64,000 nt of DNA, taken from the NCBI RefSeq assembly GCF_000828575.1, contig NZ_AP011952.1:871001-935000 (forward strand), written 5' to 3'. The notes under the pieces were generated by a model, which searched no databases, was not told where the DNA came from, and was given only the letters and a program-made list of their open reading frames with translations. The stretch comes from Methanothermobacter sp. CaT2 (GTDB taxonomy: Archaea > Methanobacteriota > Methanobacteria > Methanobacteriales > Methanothermobacteraceae). How positions within the stretch are numbered: position 1 is the first letter of the stretch; every line of letters begins with the position of its first letter. The position numbers and the translations under genes were made by a program. Shown here piece by piece: positions 8,380 through 17,629 of this stretch.

Positions 8380-9513
8380 TTGGGGGAACTTAGAAAATTC
8401 GTTACAAGTGAATTCGTATTTGGTGACGGGGCAAGATTCCTTGCTGGCAGATACGCCCTGAACCTCGGAGCCGACAGGGTCCTCCTTGTGACCGACAGGG
8501 GATTAATGAAGACTGGATTCGTTGATGATGTCAGCTCCTCCCTTGAGGAGGAGGGCCTCGACTATGTCATCTTTGATGACATGACGCCCAACCCCCGTGA
8601 CCATGAGGTCATGGAGGGGGCTGAGGTCTTCGATGCCGAGGAATGCAACATGATAGTTGCCCTGGGTGGTGGAAGCCCCATTGACTGTGCAAAGGCCATG
8701 GGTGCTGTTGTATCCAACAGGATGCACGTACTTGACTTTGAGGGTGTTGATATGATCCCGACCCCATCGGTTCCCATAATATGCATCCCCACAACTGCAG
8801 GGACAGGGGCGGATGTCTCCCAGTTTGCAATCATCCTCGACACCCGGAGGATGGTGAAGATAGCCATCATAAGCAAGGCCATGGTACCCGACGCATCACT
8901 CATAGACCCTGAGACCACCGTCACCATGGACCGGGAACTGACAGCTGCAACAGGTATGGATGCCCTTGCCCATTCCATCGAAGCCTATGTATCCAATGCA
9001 AGCTTCCATCTGACTGACCTCAACGCCCTGGACGCCATCAGAATCATAAGCAGGTGCCTCCCATCTGCCGTTGATGAACCCGGGAACATGGAGTACCGTG
9101 AGGGTATGATGCTTGCAAGCCTCGAGGCTGGTCTTGCATTCTCAAATGCCAGTCTGGGACTTGTCCATGCAATGGCCCACAGCCTTGGAGGCAAACTTGA
9201 CATGGCCCACGGTGAGGCCAATGCACTGCTACTTGAACACGTGATAGAATTCAACTACCCTGGAGCCAGTGAACGGTACCATGAAATCGCACGGGCAATG
9301 GGCCTCAGGGGCTCGGGGCCCGCCGAGCTCATTGATTACATCCGGGAATTCAGGTCCGGTATAGGGATCGACATGACCCTGGAGGATCTCGGCGTCGGGG
9401 AGGACGACATACCTGAACTTGCAGAGGCCTCAATGAAGGACCCCTGCATTGTAACAAACCCTGTACGGCCCTCAATTGAAGATGTTGAGGCCATATTCAG
9501 GAGGGCCCTCTGA
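8380..9513 (+). CDS. iron-containing alcohol dehydrogenase
   Basis: A group III (iron-type) alcohol dehydrogenase. The NAD-binding motif GGGSPIDCAKA, the segment TTAGTGADVS and the metal-binding histidine region HAMAHSLGGKLDMAHGEAN are all present. I chose TTG at 8380 (377 residues, typical length) because GGTGGTG precedes it. The predicted transcription start near 8300 also lies after the upstream ATGs at 8293/8296, and the extra 29 codons contain an out-of-frame DNA repeat. The longer form from 8293 remains possible. The substrate alcohol or aldehyde is unknown. A histidine kinase gene follows after 12 bp. Confidence 0.8.
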   Translation: MGELRKFVTSEFVFGDGARFLAGRYALNLGADRVLLVTDRGLMKTGFVDDVSSSLEEEGLDYVIFDDMTPNPRDHEVMEGAEVFDAEECNMIVALGGGSPIDCAKAMGAVVSNRMHVLDFEGVDMIPTPSVPIICIPTTAGTGADVSQFAIILDTRRMVKIAIISKAMVPDASLIDPETTVTMDRELTAATGMDALAHSIEAYVSNASFHLTDLNALDAIRIISRCLPSAVDEPGNMEYREGMMLASLEAGLAFSNASLGLVHAMAHSLGGKLDMAHGEANALLLEHVIEFNYPGASERYHEIARAMGLRGSGPAELIDYIREFRSGIGIDMTLEDLGVGEDDIPELAEASMKDPCIVTNPVRPSIEDVEAIFRRAL

Positions 9514-9525
9514 GGTGCTGGTGAA

Positions 9526-10623
9526 ATGTCTGATAGAGACTGGGAAACCCTCCGGGAAAAGATAATCGGATTCGGTGAGAAATCCGTAAGGAAGAGCTAC
9601 TACCCGAGACTTCAGGAGTCAATGGCCGAACTTGAGAGGTTCAGAAAACTCCTTGACTGCACAGATGACGCCATATTCCTGGTTAAAATCCCTGGTGGTG
9701 AACTCGTGGATGCCAACCGTTCAGCCTGCGTAAGGTTAGGATACTCCACCAGGGACATCCCGGGACACGTGGTATACGATCTCCTGCCAGGGGAACTCCA
9801 CAATGTATTCCATGGAATACTGGAGGGTGATGAGGACAGGGTGACCATGGATGGTCGTTTACTTAAGAGGGACGGCGATGAGGTGCCCGTTGAGATAAAG
9901 GTAAACATCCTTGATTTTAAGGGTGATAGATACGCTGTGCTCGTTGCCAGGGATATAAGCGAAAGGCTGAGGATGGAGTCAGAGCTGATGAAATCCCTCA
10001 GGGAGAAGGAGGTCCTTCTGAGTGAGATACACCACAGGGTCAAGAACAACCTCCAGATAATATCAAGCCTTCTGAGCCTCCAGAGCCATGGTATCGATGA
10101 CCCATCATGCAGGTCTCTTCTTTCAGAAAGTCAGGACCGGATAAGGTCAATGGCACTCATACATGAACAGCTCTACCGCTCAGGGGACTTCAGCTCCATA
10201 GAATTCTCATCATATGCCTCAAGGCTCCTCAAGAACCTTAAAAGATCATACGCCGCCGGGAAGAATATCGAGGTATCAGTGGACACCGAAAGCGTGAAGC
10301 TCAGCCTTGAAACATCAATACCTCTGGGGCTCATACTAAGCGAACTGGTGACCAACGCCCTCAAACATGCATTTAAGGGAAGAGATAGTGGTAATATAAT
10401 TGTTAAATTTAAAAAGGATGGTGATTACTGCGTCCTTGAGGTCAGGGATGATGGTGTGGGTTTCAATGAGGAGAAGATCAGGAACAGCGCCTCCCTGGGC
10501 TTTAGACTTGTTGAAATACTCACAGAACAGCTGGACGGATCACTGACATACTCCGGAGAGAACGGAGGACTTTTCAGAATAAGGTTCAGAGAAACCCTCT
10601 ACAAAGACAGACTGACCAACTAA
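9526..10623 (+). CDS. PAS-domain sensor histidine kinase (HisKA_2/HWE-like)
   Basis: A 365-residue soluble kinase. The PAS domain covers about residues 38-150 (DDAIFLVKIPGGELVDAN, then a PAC-like ARDISERLR). The dimerisation/phosphoacceptor segment has the HisKA_2 signature EIHHRVKNNLQIISSLL (His169/170). A GHKL ATPase domain follows, with N-box SELVTNALKHAF and G1 box DDGVGF. There is no transmembrane helix, so it senses a cytoplasmic signal. GGTGAA precedes the ATG. Twelve bp separate it from the alcohol dehydrogenase gene, suggesting one transcript. No response regulator is nearby. Confidence 0.88.
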   Translation: MSDRDWETLREKIIGFGEKSVRKSYYPRLQESMAELERFRKLLDCTDDAIFLVKIPGGELVDANRSACVRLGYSTRDIPGHVVYDLLPGELHNVFHGILEGDEDRVTMDGRLLKRDGDEVPVEIKVNILDFKGDRYAVLVARDISERLRMESELMKSLREKEVLLSEIHHRVKNNLQIISSLLSLQSHGIDDPSCRSLLSESQDRIRSMALIHEQLYRSGDFSSIEFSSYASRLLKNLKRSYAAGKNIEVSVDTESVKLSLETSIPLGLILSELVTNALKHAFKGRDSGNIIVKFKKDGDYCVLEVRDDGVGFNEEKIRNSASLGFRLVEILTEQLDGSLTYSGENGGLFRIRFRETLYKDRLTN

Positions 10624-10758
10624 AGACCCGAAACACTTTTCATACTCTGAGAGGATGATACACATTATACCGTCTCAAGCTTTATTAAAGGCTTAAAAGG
10701 TTAAATAAAGGTTCTTGTATCTCTGAAGGTGGTGAAGGGCCATTTCAGGGCCCCATCA

Positions 10759-10777
10759 AAGCCCATGGAAAGCATTA
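10759..10777 (+). repeat. 19-nt motif shared with the GAPDH upstream region
   Basis: AAGCCCATGGAAAGCATTA here matches 34489-34507 with one mismatch (A to G). Here it abuts the start of the M50 protease gene; there it lies about 100 bp before the predicted GAPDH transcription start. It may be a regulatory site or dispersed element; function unknown. Confidence 0.5.
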
Positions 10778-10780
10778 TAA

Positions 10781-11380
10781 ATGGTGCCCTATGTTAATAT
10801 GAATATGGTTAGATTCAACAGGGAAGAGGTCAGGGACATTCTCGTGTCCATGGTTGTAATTGCAGGCGTATTCGCCTATGTTTTCTCAGGAAAGAACATT
10901 CAGACTGCAGTGGTTCTTCTTCCAGCAACCCTGATCACGGTTGGCCTTGGATTTGTCCTCCATGAGATAGCCCATAAACTGATGGCCATAAGGTACGGTT
11001 TCTGGGCAGAATACAGGCTATGGTTTGAGGGCCTTCTGCTTGCACTGGTAACGGCCTACTTCGGATTTGTCTTTGCAGCCCCCGGTGCGGTCTACATCCA
11101 TGGCAACTACATTGAGAGGGATGTGAACGGTAAGATATCCCTTGCAGGACCCCTAACAAATATAATCCTTGCAATCATGTTCCTCATGGTATCCACGGTA
11201 CTCCCATCACCCATCAACCAGGTGGCATTCCTTGGATACGCTGTCAACAGCTTCCTCGCCCTCTTCAACCTCATACCCCTAGCGGTGCTTGATGGGGCCA
11301 AGGTTTTCAGGTGGAACCCCCTGATCTGGCTCCTTGCAGCCGCAGCTGCATTTGCTCTGACATTCAACAGCATGTTCTGA
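10781..11380 (+). CDS. M50 family (site-2 protease-like) membrane metalloprotease
   Basis: A 199-residue polytopic protein of the M50 rhomboid-like/S2P class. The zinc motif HEIAH is at about His61-Glu62-His65. The third-ligand motif [14 protein letters not shown] (Asp171) sits in a later helix. Such proteases cleave within membranes, often releasing regulators. There is no clear ribosome binding site: a TATA-like ATTATAAAT at 10774-10782 would place transcription near 10804. Translation may therefore be leaderless from the ATG at 10799 or 10805, not from 10781. The next gene, ycaO, follows immediately, so the two are probably co-expressed. Confidence 0.8.
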   Translation: MVPYVNMNMVRFNREEVRDILVSMVVIAGVFAYVFSGKNIQTAVVLLPATLITVGLGFVLHEIAHKLMAIRYGFWAEYRLWFEGLLLALVTAYFGFVFAAPGAVYIHGNYIERDVNGKISLAGPLTNIILAIMFLMVSTVLPSPINQVAFLGYAVNSFLALFNLIPLAVLDGAKVFRWNPLIWLLAAAAAFALTFNSMF

Positions 11381-11389
11381 GTGGTTAAG

Positions 11390-12574
11390 ATGTTCCGGGA
11401 TATTCCTGTCAGGTACATTGGATGCACCCACAGGGCCGTGAGGCCCTCCGAAACCCTGAAGGCCTTCAGGGACAAACTCTCCATGATAGGTGTTACAAGG
11501 ATCACCGAGATAACACACCTCGACCGCATCGGCATACCCGTATTCTCCGCCATAAGACCAACAGCAGAGGATGGGGCTGTGAGCATATACGCCGGTAAGG
11601 GCGCCACCAGAACCCAGGCAAGGGCCTCCGCCATGATGGAGGCCTTTGAGAGGTATTCAGCAGAAAGAAAACCCGAAGATGAAACATTCACAGCACAGCC
11701 AGAGGACTGTGACGGCCTTGACCCTGAGTCACTGATACTTCCAGGATCTGCTGATCTGAAATCTGAACTGGAGTGGATTAATGCAGAGAACCTCACCGGT
11801 GATGAGGAGGTCCCGGTACCTGCAAATGCTGTTTTTCATCCATACAACCCTCCGGAAGGCTGCATGAGTCTGTTCCGATCAAACACCAATGGACTTGCAT
11901 CAGGGAATGCGAGGGAGGAGGCCATATTCCACGGGCTGATGGAGGTGATTGAAAGGGATGCCTGGAGCCTCTTCGAGGCTAGGAGGGGTCCCAAAGTGGA
12001 GGTTGACTGCTCAGGGACGGATAATGATATAATATCAGGGCTCCTTGAGAAGTTCCATGCCGCTGGTGTGGAGGTGACCCTGGTTGACCTTACAGCGGAC
12101 ACAGGGGTTGCGACGGTGGCTGCGGTTGCAGATGACACCGTCCTAAAGGATCCGGCCCTCCTCACCATGGGCGTCGGGACCCACCTTGACCCTGAAATTG
12201 CGGTTATAAGGGCCCTTACAGAGGTCGCCCAGAGCAGGGCCACCCAGATACATGGAACCCGGGAGGACACCGTCAGGGCCGAGTTCATGAGACGTGCCGG
12301 GTATGAACGTATGAAGAGACTCAACAGGCACTGGTTCAGTGAACCGGAGGACACGATTACCCTGGATGACATGGAGGACCTCTCAACAAGGTCATTCATG
12401 GGAGACCTTGAGATAACCCTCAGGAAACTGCATGAAGCCGGGCTGAAGGATGTTTTCTATGTTGACCTCACCCGTGATGTGGGGGTCCCCGTCGTCAGGG
12501 TCATAGTTCCGGGGCTTGAGGTCTTCTCTGTTGACCCAGAACGTGTGGGGCGTCGCATCAGGTCCTCCATCTGA
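11390..12574 (+). CDS. ycaO: YcaO-related McrA-glycine thioamidation protein
   Basis: A 394-residue YcaO-domain ATP-dependent cyclodehydratase relative, formerly called methanogenesis marker 1. ATP/Mg-binding motifs are visible: [23 protein letters not shown] (about 70-92; written here as the region) and [17 protein letters not shown]. In methanogens, YcaO with TfuA converts the active-site glycine of McrA to thioglycine, using ATP and a sulfide source. The ATG at 11390 is preferred over the GTG at 11381, which directly abuts the M50 stop. tfuA follows after 131 bp and a LarE-like gene after that. Confidence 0.9.
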   Translation: MFRDIPVRYIGCTHRAVRPSETLKAFRDKLSMIGVTRITEITHLDRIGIPVFSAIRPTAEDGAVSIYAGKGATRTQARASAMMEAFERYSAERKPEDETFTAQPEDCDGLDPESLILPGSADLKSELEWINAENLTGDEEVPVPANAVFHPYNPPEGCMSLFRSNTNGLASGNAREEAIFHGLMEVIERDAWSLFEARRGPKVEVDCSGTDNDIISGLLEKFHAAGVEVTLVDLTADTGVATVAAVADDTVLKDPALLTMGVGTHLDPEIAVIRALTEVAQSRATQIHGTREDTVRAEFMRRAGYERMKRLNRHWFSEPEDTITLDDMEDLSTRSFMGDLEITLRKLHEAGLKDVFYVDLTRDVGVPVVRVIVPGLEVFSVDPERVGRRIRSSI

Positions 12575-12705
12575 GGAGTCTGTAAAAGACCGGATTCTAT
12601 CAAAGGTGTTCCCAAATCAGGAGCTCCCTCCTTCTGCTAGCCACAACAAACATCAGCAGCACATCATCTAAAAGATTAATTATCAGCGCCAAGATACCAA
12701 CCAAC

Positions 12706-13356
12706 ATGCATGGTAAGAAAATAATCATCTTCACGGGACCATCCCTATCACACACTGAAGCCTCCAGTATCCTTGAAGCCGAGTACAGGCCACCGGTGAG
12801 GAGGGGTGACATCCAGGAGGCCATGAAGGAGAACCCTGACATAATAGGCATAATAGACGGTGTTTTCCACCAGAGCCCTGCTGTTGGTCACAGGGAGATC
12901 ATTGATGCCATCAGGAGGGGTGTGAAGGTGGTTGGAGGGGCCAGCATGGGGGCCCTGAGGGCCTCAGAGCTCAGTGACCTTGGAATGGTGGGTGTTGGCC
13001 GCATCTTCAGATCATACCTTGAGGGTGAAATCGAATCGGATGATGACGTTGCAGTTGCCTTTAACCCTGAAACCCTGGAGCCCCTCTCTGATTCCCTTGT
13101 CAGCATAGAATTCAACCTTAAAAGAGCCCTCAGGAGGGGTGTGATAAGAGAGGATGATTTCAGGAAACTTATGAATACCGCGAGGAACCTCTTCTACCCC
13201 CTCCGTAATTACAGGAGGATCCTCCATGAAAGCGGGATCCCTGATGATGTTAAAGAATCCCTGCGCTCTTTCCTTGAATCAGAGGGCAGGGACCTTAAAA
13301 GGGAGGACGCACTGGAGGTCATCCGTCATATAAAGAGACTTGCATATACAGAATAG
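12706..13356 (+). CDS. tfuA: TfuA-related McrA-glycine thioamidation protein
   Basis: A 216-residue TfuA-core protein. Characteristic parts are the N-terminal IFTGPSLSH, the segment GIIDGVFHQSPAVGHREII and VVGGASMGALRASEL. It is the partner of YcaO in thioglycine formation on methyl-CoM reductase and is thought to help deliver sulfide or recruit substrate. There is no ribosome binding site before the ATG. An AT-rich TATA-like element at 12670-12684 would put the transcript start near the ATG, so this may be a leaderless mRNA separate from ycaO. Confidence 0.88.
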   Translation: MHGKKIIIFTGPSLSHTEASSILEAEYRPPVRRGDIQEAMKENPDIIGIIDGVFHQSPAVGHREIIDAIRRGVKVVGGASMGALRASELSDLGMVGVGRIFRSYLEGEIESDDDVAVAFNPETLEPLSDSLVSIEFNLKRALRRGVIREDDFRKLMNTARNLFYPLRNYRRILHESGIPDDVKESLRSFLESEGRDLKREDALEVIRHIKRLAYTE

Positions 13357-13516
13357 GTTCCAGAAAGTAAAAAGCGGACAGAACTACACATAACAGAACC
13401 CTAAATAGGCAGGAGATAACACTGAACTAAACCACATAACAGGACCATGACTGCTGAAAAATAAAAGAGACTACAGCGAATTATGATGAACCTCACAGGA
13501 CTATGGATGTGTTATC

Positions 13517-14572
13517 ATGGATCTTGAATCAAAGGTTGAAAGGGTTAAGATGGCCCTCAGGGGTGAGAGGATCGCCGTTGGATTCTCGGGTGGTGCTGAC
13601 AGCACAGCTCTCCTTGATATGGCTGCAGATGTTGCTGATGCTGTGGTCGCCTTCACCGTGGATACCGGTGTGATGCCCCGTGGCTTCATTGAGGGGGCTT
13701 CAGGTATAGCCAGGGATATCGGTGTTGAACATGTGGTGCTTGAGATGAATCTCCTTGATAACCCTGAATTTGCGAAAAATGCTGCCGACAGGTGCTTTGT
13801 GTGTAAGAACATCATATACAGTTCCATAATCAGGGAAGCTCATAACAGGGGCCTTGATGTGGTTGTAGACGGAACCACAGCCAGTGACATGTTCGAGGAC
13901 CGCCCTGGGGTCCTTGTAAATCACATGCTTGGAATAAAAACACCCCTACTGGACGCCGGGATGAAGAGAAGTGATGTGATTGAATACCTCAGGTCCAGGG
14001 GACTTAACTATCTGGAGGAAACCACCTGCCTTGCAACGAGGATCCGGACAGATGAAGAAATCACCCCCGAGATTATAAACAGGGTCTCCTATGCTGAAAG
14101 CCTCATCAGGGGCTTTTACGGTTATGGAAAGGTCCGTGTCCGCCATGAAGGGGGATCCGCCATAATAGAGGTTGATGAACCAGAAAGGCTCCTTGAGGCG
14201 GCCATCATAAGGCACCTGGATGATGAGCTGAGGGCCGTTGGATTCAGCAGGGTCCTCCTTGACATTACAGGAACCAGAAATACCGGTGATGATGCCATGA
14301 TCTACAGGCCCTGCCGTGACGCTGAATCAAGGATAATGTTCGAGGTTAAGCTGCCCTACAGCATAGATATTGCCGGGACCTGCAGGGAACTCATGGATAG
14401 GGAGCCAAGGTGTTCAGAGAAGATGGGGGTCATAATGCTGGAGATCGGTGATGGGAACATCACCATCTTCAGGAACGGGAAGATCGTTGCAAGGAGGGTC
14501 AAAGACCAGGATGAAGCAGAGAATCTCCTCCTTGAGGTACTACCCCACATAATAAGGGAGCCTGTCAGTTAA
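13517..14572 (+). CDS. larE: LarE-like ATP-dependent sulfur transferase with extra C-terminal domain
   Basis: A 351-residue PP-loop ATPase of the LarE family (GFSGGADST, residues 22-30). LarE activates a nicotinic-acid-derived substrate by adenylation and inserts sulfur. Three cysteines, Cys93 and Cys96 (DRCFVCKN) and Cys171 (ETTCLATR), fit the variant that holds a [4Fe-4S] cluster, not the single sacrificial cysteine type. Residues ~240-351 are an added domain I do not recognise, ending in a GNITIFRNGKIVARRV-like motif. No larB, larC or lactate racemase gene is in the window. Its neighbours are the McrA thioamidation genes, so a sulfur-donor role there is a reasonable hypothesis. Confidence 0.75.
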   Translation: MDLESKVERVKMALRGERIAVGFSGGADSTALLDMAADVADAVVAFTVDTGVMPRGFIEGASGIARDIGVEHVVLEMNLLDNPEFAKNAADRCFVCKNIIYSSIIREAHNRGLDVVVDGTTASDMFEDRPGVLVNHMLGIKTPLLDAGMKRSDVIEYLRSRGLNYLEETTCLATRIRTDEEITPEIINRVSYAESLIRGFYGYGKVRVRHEGGSAIIEVDEPERLLEAAIIRHLDDELRAVGFSRVLLDITGTRNTGDDAMIYRPCRDAESRIMFEVKLPYSIDIAGTCRELMDREPRCSEKMGVIMLEIGDGNITIFRNGKIVARRVKDQDEAENLLLEVLPHIIREPVS

Positions 14573-14600
14573 TGAACCAGCAAAAAGGATTGCGGGAAAC

Positions 14601-14613
14601 CTGGAGGCTCCAG
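14601..14613. terminator. palindrome between convergent genes
   Basis: CTGGAG-G-CTCCAG forms a perfect short palindrome midway between the larE stop and the convergent 138-residue gene's stop. It may be a bidirectional 3'-end element; no oligo-T tract follows. Confidence 0.35.
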
Positions 14614-14626
14614 TTAACTGAAGCCA

Positions 14627-15043
14627 CTAGAGAACCCTCCTCACATTCTCATCCACCCTTCTCCTGAAGGATGTCATCCTCCTGAGGAGACCCCTTGAGT
14701 CAGGGCCCCTCAGAATCAGGTCCTCCTCAATACTGAAGTGTACGCCGTCGGCGCTTATCTCATTGAAGACCACCTCAACCTCATTCGAGTCATCGGGGAT
14801 GTCATTGGTCCTCAGATCGTAGTCAACAAGTAGTTCATCATGCTCCAGGACATCTGAAACAGCGGCCTTGAGCGTCATCTCCAGTACATCCAGAAATGTT
14901 TCTATGACCGGGAGGTCGTTCCACCAGCAGTATCCGAGGAGCATCTTGAGCTGTATATCCCTTATTGAGACCTCTCCATGGTTCTTAACTGCAACTGTGA
15001 GAACCCCCCGGGAGGTTCTCAGCGTTATCCTCTGGTCAGTCAT
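14627..15043 (-). CDS. conserved-looking hypothetical protein coupled to CBS gene
   Basis: A 138-residue, acidic, soluble protein I do not recognise. It has no membrane helix and no clear motif. The centre ([23 protein letters not shown]) looks like a beta-strand-rich fold, and the C-terminus is arginine-rich. The chosen ATG at 15043 overlaps the end of the four-CBS gene by 8 bp, so translation is likely coupled; the frame itself opens at 15061. A shared role with the CBS protein is inferred from this overlap alone. Confidence 0.6.
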   Translation of the reverse strand: MTDQRITLRTSRGVLTVAVKNHGEVSIRDIQLKMLLGYCWWNDLPVIETFLDVLEMTLKAAVSDVLEHDELLVDYDLRTNDIPDDSNEVEVVFNEISADGVHFSIEEDLILRGPDSRGLLRRMTSFRRRVDENVRRVL

Positions 15044-15881
15044 TTCCATCAATGAGAGCATTTATAAGGTCATTGGCCCTTGCAAGTCCAACGAGGTCTC
15101 CTTCATAGTCTATGATGGGTATCTGCTCAATCTTCCTCCTCTTCATCTTTTCTGCGCAGGAGGTTACGGTTGCTGATGTGGTTGCAGTCACAATATCCGT
15201 GGTGGCAACATCCCTGACCTCCTTGTCAGGGAATCTCAGCTGATTCTTTATAACATATAGGACGTTCTTGCTGTCCCATGACCACCTGTCACCCTCTGTA
15301 CCGACTGAAGTGTTGTGGACTGTGCTCTCTGAGACAACCTCACTCTCATTTATGAAGTCTGTCTCTGTGAGGACACCTGATAGTTTTCCCCTGTTGTTGA
15401 GGGCGAGGAGCACCTTTAACTTGAAGTACCGCATTATCTCAAAGGCAACGTTGAGTGGTGTCCTGTCCCATGTGGTGGGGATGTTGCGTGTCATGTAATT
15501 CTCAACCGGTTCCTGGATGTCCATCTCAGCGATGGCCCCTGCAACGAGGTCATAGCTTGTCACTATACCCACAAGCCTGTCCCCATCCACAACAGGGACC
15601 CTGCGGATGTTGTTCTCCAGCATCCGCTCTGCAGCCACCCTGACGTCATCATCAGGAGATACTGTAACCGGGTTTCTTGTCATTATGAGGGCTATCTGCT
15701 CCTCATCAGGGTTTTCAACAAGATCAGATCTTGTTATTATACCTACAAGTTCTTCTGTCCCCTTCTTAACCACGGGAAGCCCTGAAACATTCTTCTTTCT
15801 CATGAGTTCAAGGGCTGTTGCCCTGTTCCCTGGTACGGTAACATAGTGTATGTTCTCTGACATTATCTCCCTTACAAGCAT
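15036..15881 (-). CDS. protein with four CBS domains
   Basis: A 281-residue protein made almost entirely of CBS motifs. Two pairs are visible, with units at about residues 1-58 ([14 protein letters not shown]), 62-120 ([15 protein letters not shown]), 128-185 ([15 protein letters not shown]) and 220-281 ([14 protein letters not shown]). CBS pairs bind adenosyl ligands (AMP, ATP, SAM, MTA) and act as energy or metabolite sensors. The ATG at 15881 follows a GGTGTT site; a TTG at 15893 is also open. The 138-residue unknown overlaps its end. Confidence 0.85.
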   Translation of the reverse strand: MLVREIMSENIHYVTVPGNRATALELMRKKNVSGLPVVKKGTEELVGIITRSDLVENPDEEQIALIMTRNPVTVSPDDDVRVAAERMLENNIRRVPVVDGDRLVGIVTSYDLVAGAIAEMDIQEPVENYMTRNIPTTWDRTPLNVAFEIMRYFKLKVLLALNNRGKLSGVLTETDFINESEVVSESTVHNTSVGTEGDRWSWDSKNVLYVIKNQLRFPDKEVRDVATTDIVTATTSATVTSCAEKMKRRKIEQIPIIDYEGDLVGLARANDLINALIDGND

Positions 15882-15917
15882 GACCAACACCAAAATTAAT
15901 TCGTAAAAAAAGTTTTT

Positions 15918-16349
15918 TCAGTGAACCACGAGGACCGGGCAGCCTGCGGATCTTACAACCTTCTCGGCCACGCTTCCCAGAAGGAACCTGTCAAGACCGT
16001 GTTTGCCTGAGGTACCCATTACCACAAGGTCCACGCCCTCCTTCTCCACTGTCCTCAGTATGGCATCTGCAGGTGAACCCTCATCGGTCCTCAGTGTTAA
16101 CTTTATATCAGCCCCTGACTCCTCAACAAGCTTTTTAACAGCCTCCAGGGACCTTGAGGCCTCCTCCTCGAGCATCTCCCGCAACCTTATTATAAGGTCG
16201 TCGGCTGGTAGACCCACCAGTGAAGATGTCTCCATAACGGTTAAAGCAATTATTTCAGCTCCGCTTTCCCTGGCAATCCATATTGCATGTTCAGCAGCCT
16301 TATTGGCCTGTTTTGAGCCGTCGGTCGGGAGCGGGATTTTACTGTACAT
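15918..16349 (-). CDS. universal stress protein (UspA family)
   Basis: A 143-residue Usp. The start [11 protein letters not shown] and the ATP-binding motif [21 protein letters not shown] (G-2X-G-9X-G-S type, about 113-133) indicate a nucleotide-binding member. GAGGTGAGG precedes the ATG. It follows the amidohydrolase gene by 4 bp, so the two are probably one transcript with the CBS gene downstream. Confidence 0.88.
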   Translation of the reverse strand: MYSKIPLPTDGSKQANKAAEHAIWIARESGAEIIALTVMETSSLVGLPADDLIIRLREMLEEEASRSLEAVKKLVEESGADIKLTLRTDEGSPADAILRTVEKEGVDLVVMGTSGKHGLDRFLLGSVAEKVVRSAGCPVLVVH

Positions 16350-16353
16350 AGCC

Positions 16354-17508
16354 TCACCTCTTAACTAGTTTACCTTTTATTATTAAATATATTATATTTT
16401 TCGATTCTGTCCGGTTTATGATTGAGAGATATGGATCATCTGACACTTTCTCAACAAGGATGAGGTCCGCGGGGAAGCCCTCCTCAATCACGCCTGTGCC
16501 TGTGAAGGCTGATGTGTTGGATGTGGCCATCCTCAGCACCTCCACCGGTGGGAAGTAGCTGCGTGTGCATCCCCTTGTGACCTTGAGTGTGTACTCCATC
16601 TCACGCAGCATATCAGGGGAGTTGAACATGAGGTTGTCTGTGCCAAGGAGAAGGTTGATGCCCATCTCATGCATCCTCCTGATGGGGGGTATGCCAGATG
16701 AGAGCACCCCATTGGACCTGGGACAGAGGACCACCGACGCCCCCATCTCCCTCACAAGTTCAAGGTCCCCCCTGACAGGGTTTGTGAGGTGGACAAGGAG
16801 TTTGAATCCTGCTTTGAGGGCCCTTTCAACCTCACTCATGCCTGTATCCTCAAGGGACCTTCTCTGTGACTCCCTGTGCTCTGCAACGTGTATGGATGCT
16901 AGCTTCCCTGCCCTTTCACATTCCTCAACGATTATGGATGCTGTTTCATCCGTTATCTCACCCATACCGCTGGGGGCGAATCCATCTGAAACCTTCAGGA
17001 CCCGCCTGACCCGCCGCCGGATCTCAGCCGGGGATGCCCCTGGATCAAAGACCACGGGATCCCTTCCAAGCACAATCCCTGAGATGGAGAGGTCAGTGAG
17101 GGCCTCCCTGAGGAGTTCAACACCCTCAGGGCCTCCCTCCCTGTAATCAATGAATGATCCTATCCCATGGGTGATCATGTCCCTGGCCGAGTTTCTCATG
17201 GCCTCCACGAGCATCCGGGGGGGTGAAGATTCCAGTATTCTGTGCTTGAGGCCATGAGGGGGCCTCACTATATCCTCAAGTGGTTTTCCATCACCCACAT
17301 CAAGGGCGACTGAGTCCCCGATGTGGACGTGTGAATTTATGAGTGCAGGGCATACTATGAGGTTTGATGCATCTATTCTCTCGTCTGAGCTGACTCTTTC
17401 ATCTGTTATCTCATTTATTATTCCATCCTCAATCACCAGGTTCTTCCGCTGGGGTGTGAGCTCAGGGCCCCTCAGGATGGTTCCATTTTCAACCACAAGC
17501 ATGTTCAT
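16354..17508 (-). CDS. amidohydrolase family protein (cytosine/adenosine deaminase-like)
   Basis: A 384-residue amidohydrolase superfamily member. Metal-binding residues are visible: NSHVHIGD (first HxH, about 59-61), [15 protein letters not shown] and [11 protein letters not shown]. The pattern fits deaminases acting on adenosine-like or guanine-like rings, such as MTA/SAH deaminases. It is shorter than the usual ~420-430 residues of those families, so the substrate is left open. A TATA box at 17571-17580 serves it; the ATG lacks an obvious ribosome binding site. Confidence 0.78.
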   Translation of the reverse strand: MNMLVVENGTILRGPELTPQRKNLVIEDGIINEITDERVSSDERIDASNLIVCPALINSHVHIGDSVALDVGDGKPLEDIVRPPHGLKHRILESSPPRMLVEAMRNSARDMITHGIGSFIDYREGGPEGVELLREALTDLSISGIVLGRDPVVFDPGASPAEIRRRVRRVLKVSDGFAPSGMGEITDETASIIVEECERAGKLASIHVAEHRESQRRSLEDTGMSEVERALKAGFKLLVHLTNPVRGDLELVREMGASVVLCPRSNGVLSSGIPPIRRMHEMGINLLLGTDNLMFNSPDMLREMEYTLKVTRGCTRSYFPPVEVLRMATSNTSAFTGTGVIEEGFPADLILVEKVSDDPYLSIINRTESKNIIYLIIKGKLVKR

Positions 17509-17570
17509 TTATAAGGGCGCCATGTTCTTTAATATTTTCTGGATACCTGGTTATTTTCCGGAGAAAAAGA

Positions 17571-17580
17571 ACATATAAAG
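17571..17580 (-). promoter_or_regulatory. TATA box for amidohydrolase operon
   Basis: On the minus strand this reads CTTTATATGT, a good archaeal TATA match. It predicts a start near 17547 and a leader of roughly 40 bases. Confidence 0.5.
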
Positions 17581-17629
17581 TGACAGAACCATCACTATTC
17601 ACTTAAAGAAAGGAAGAAGAGGAAAAACT

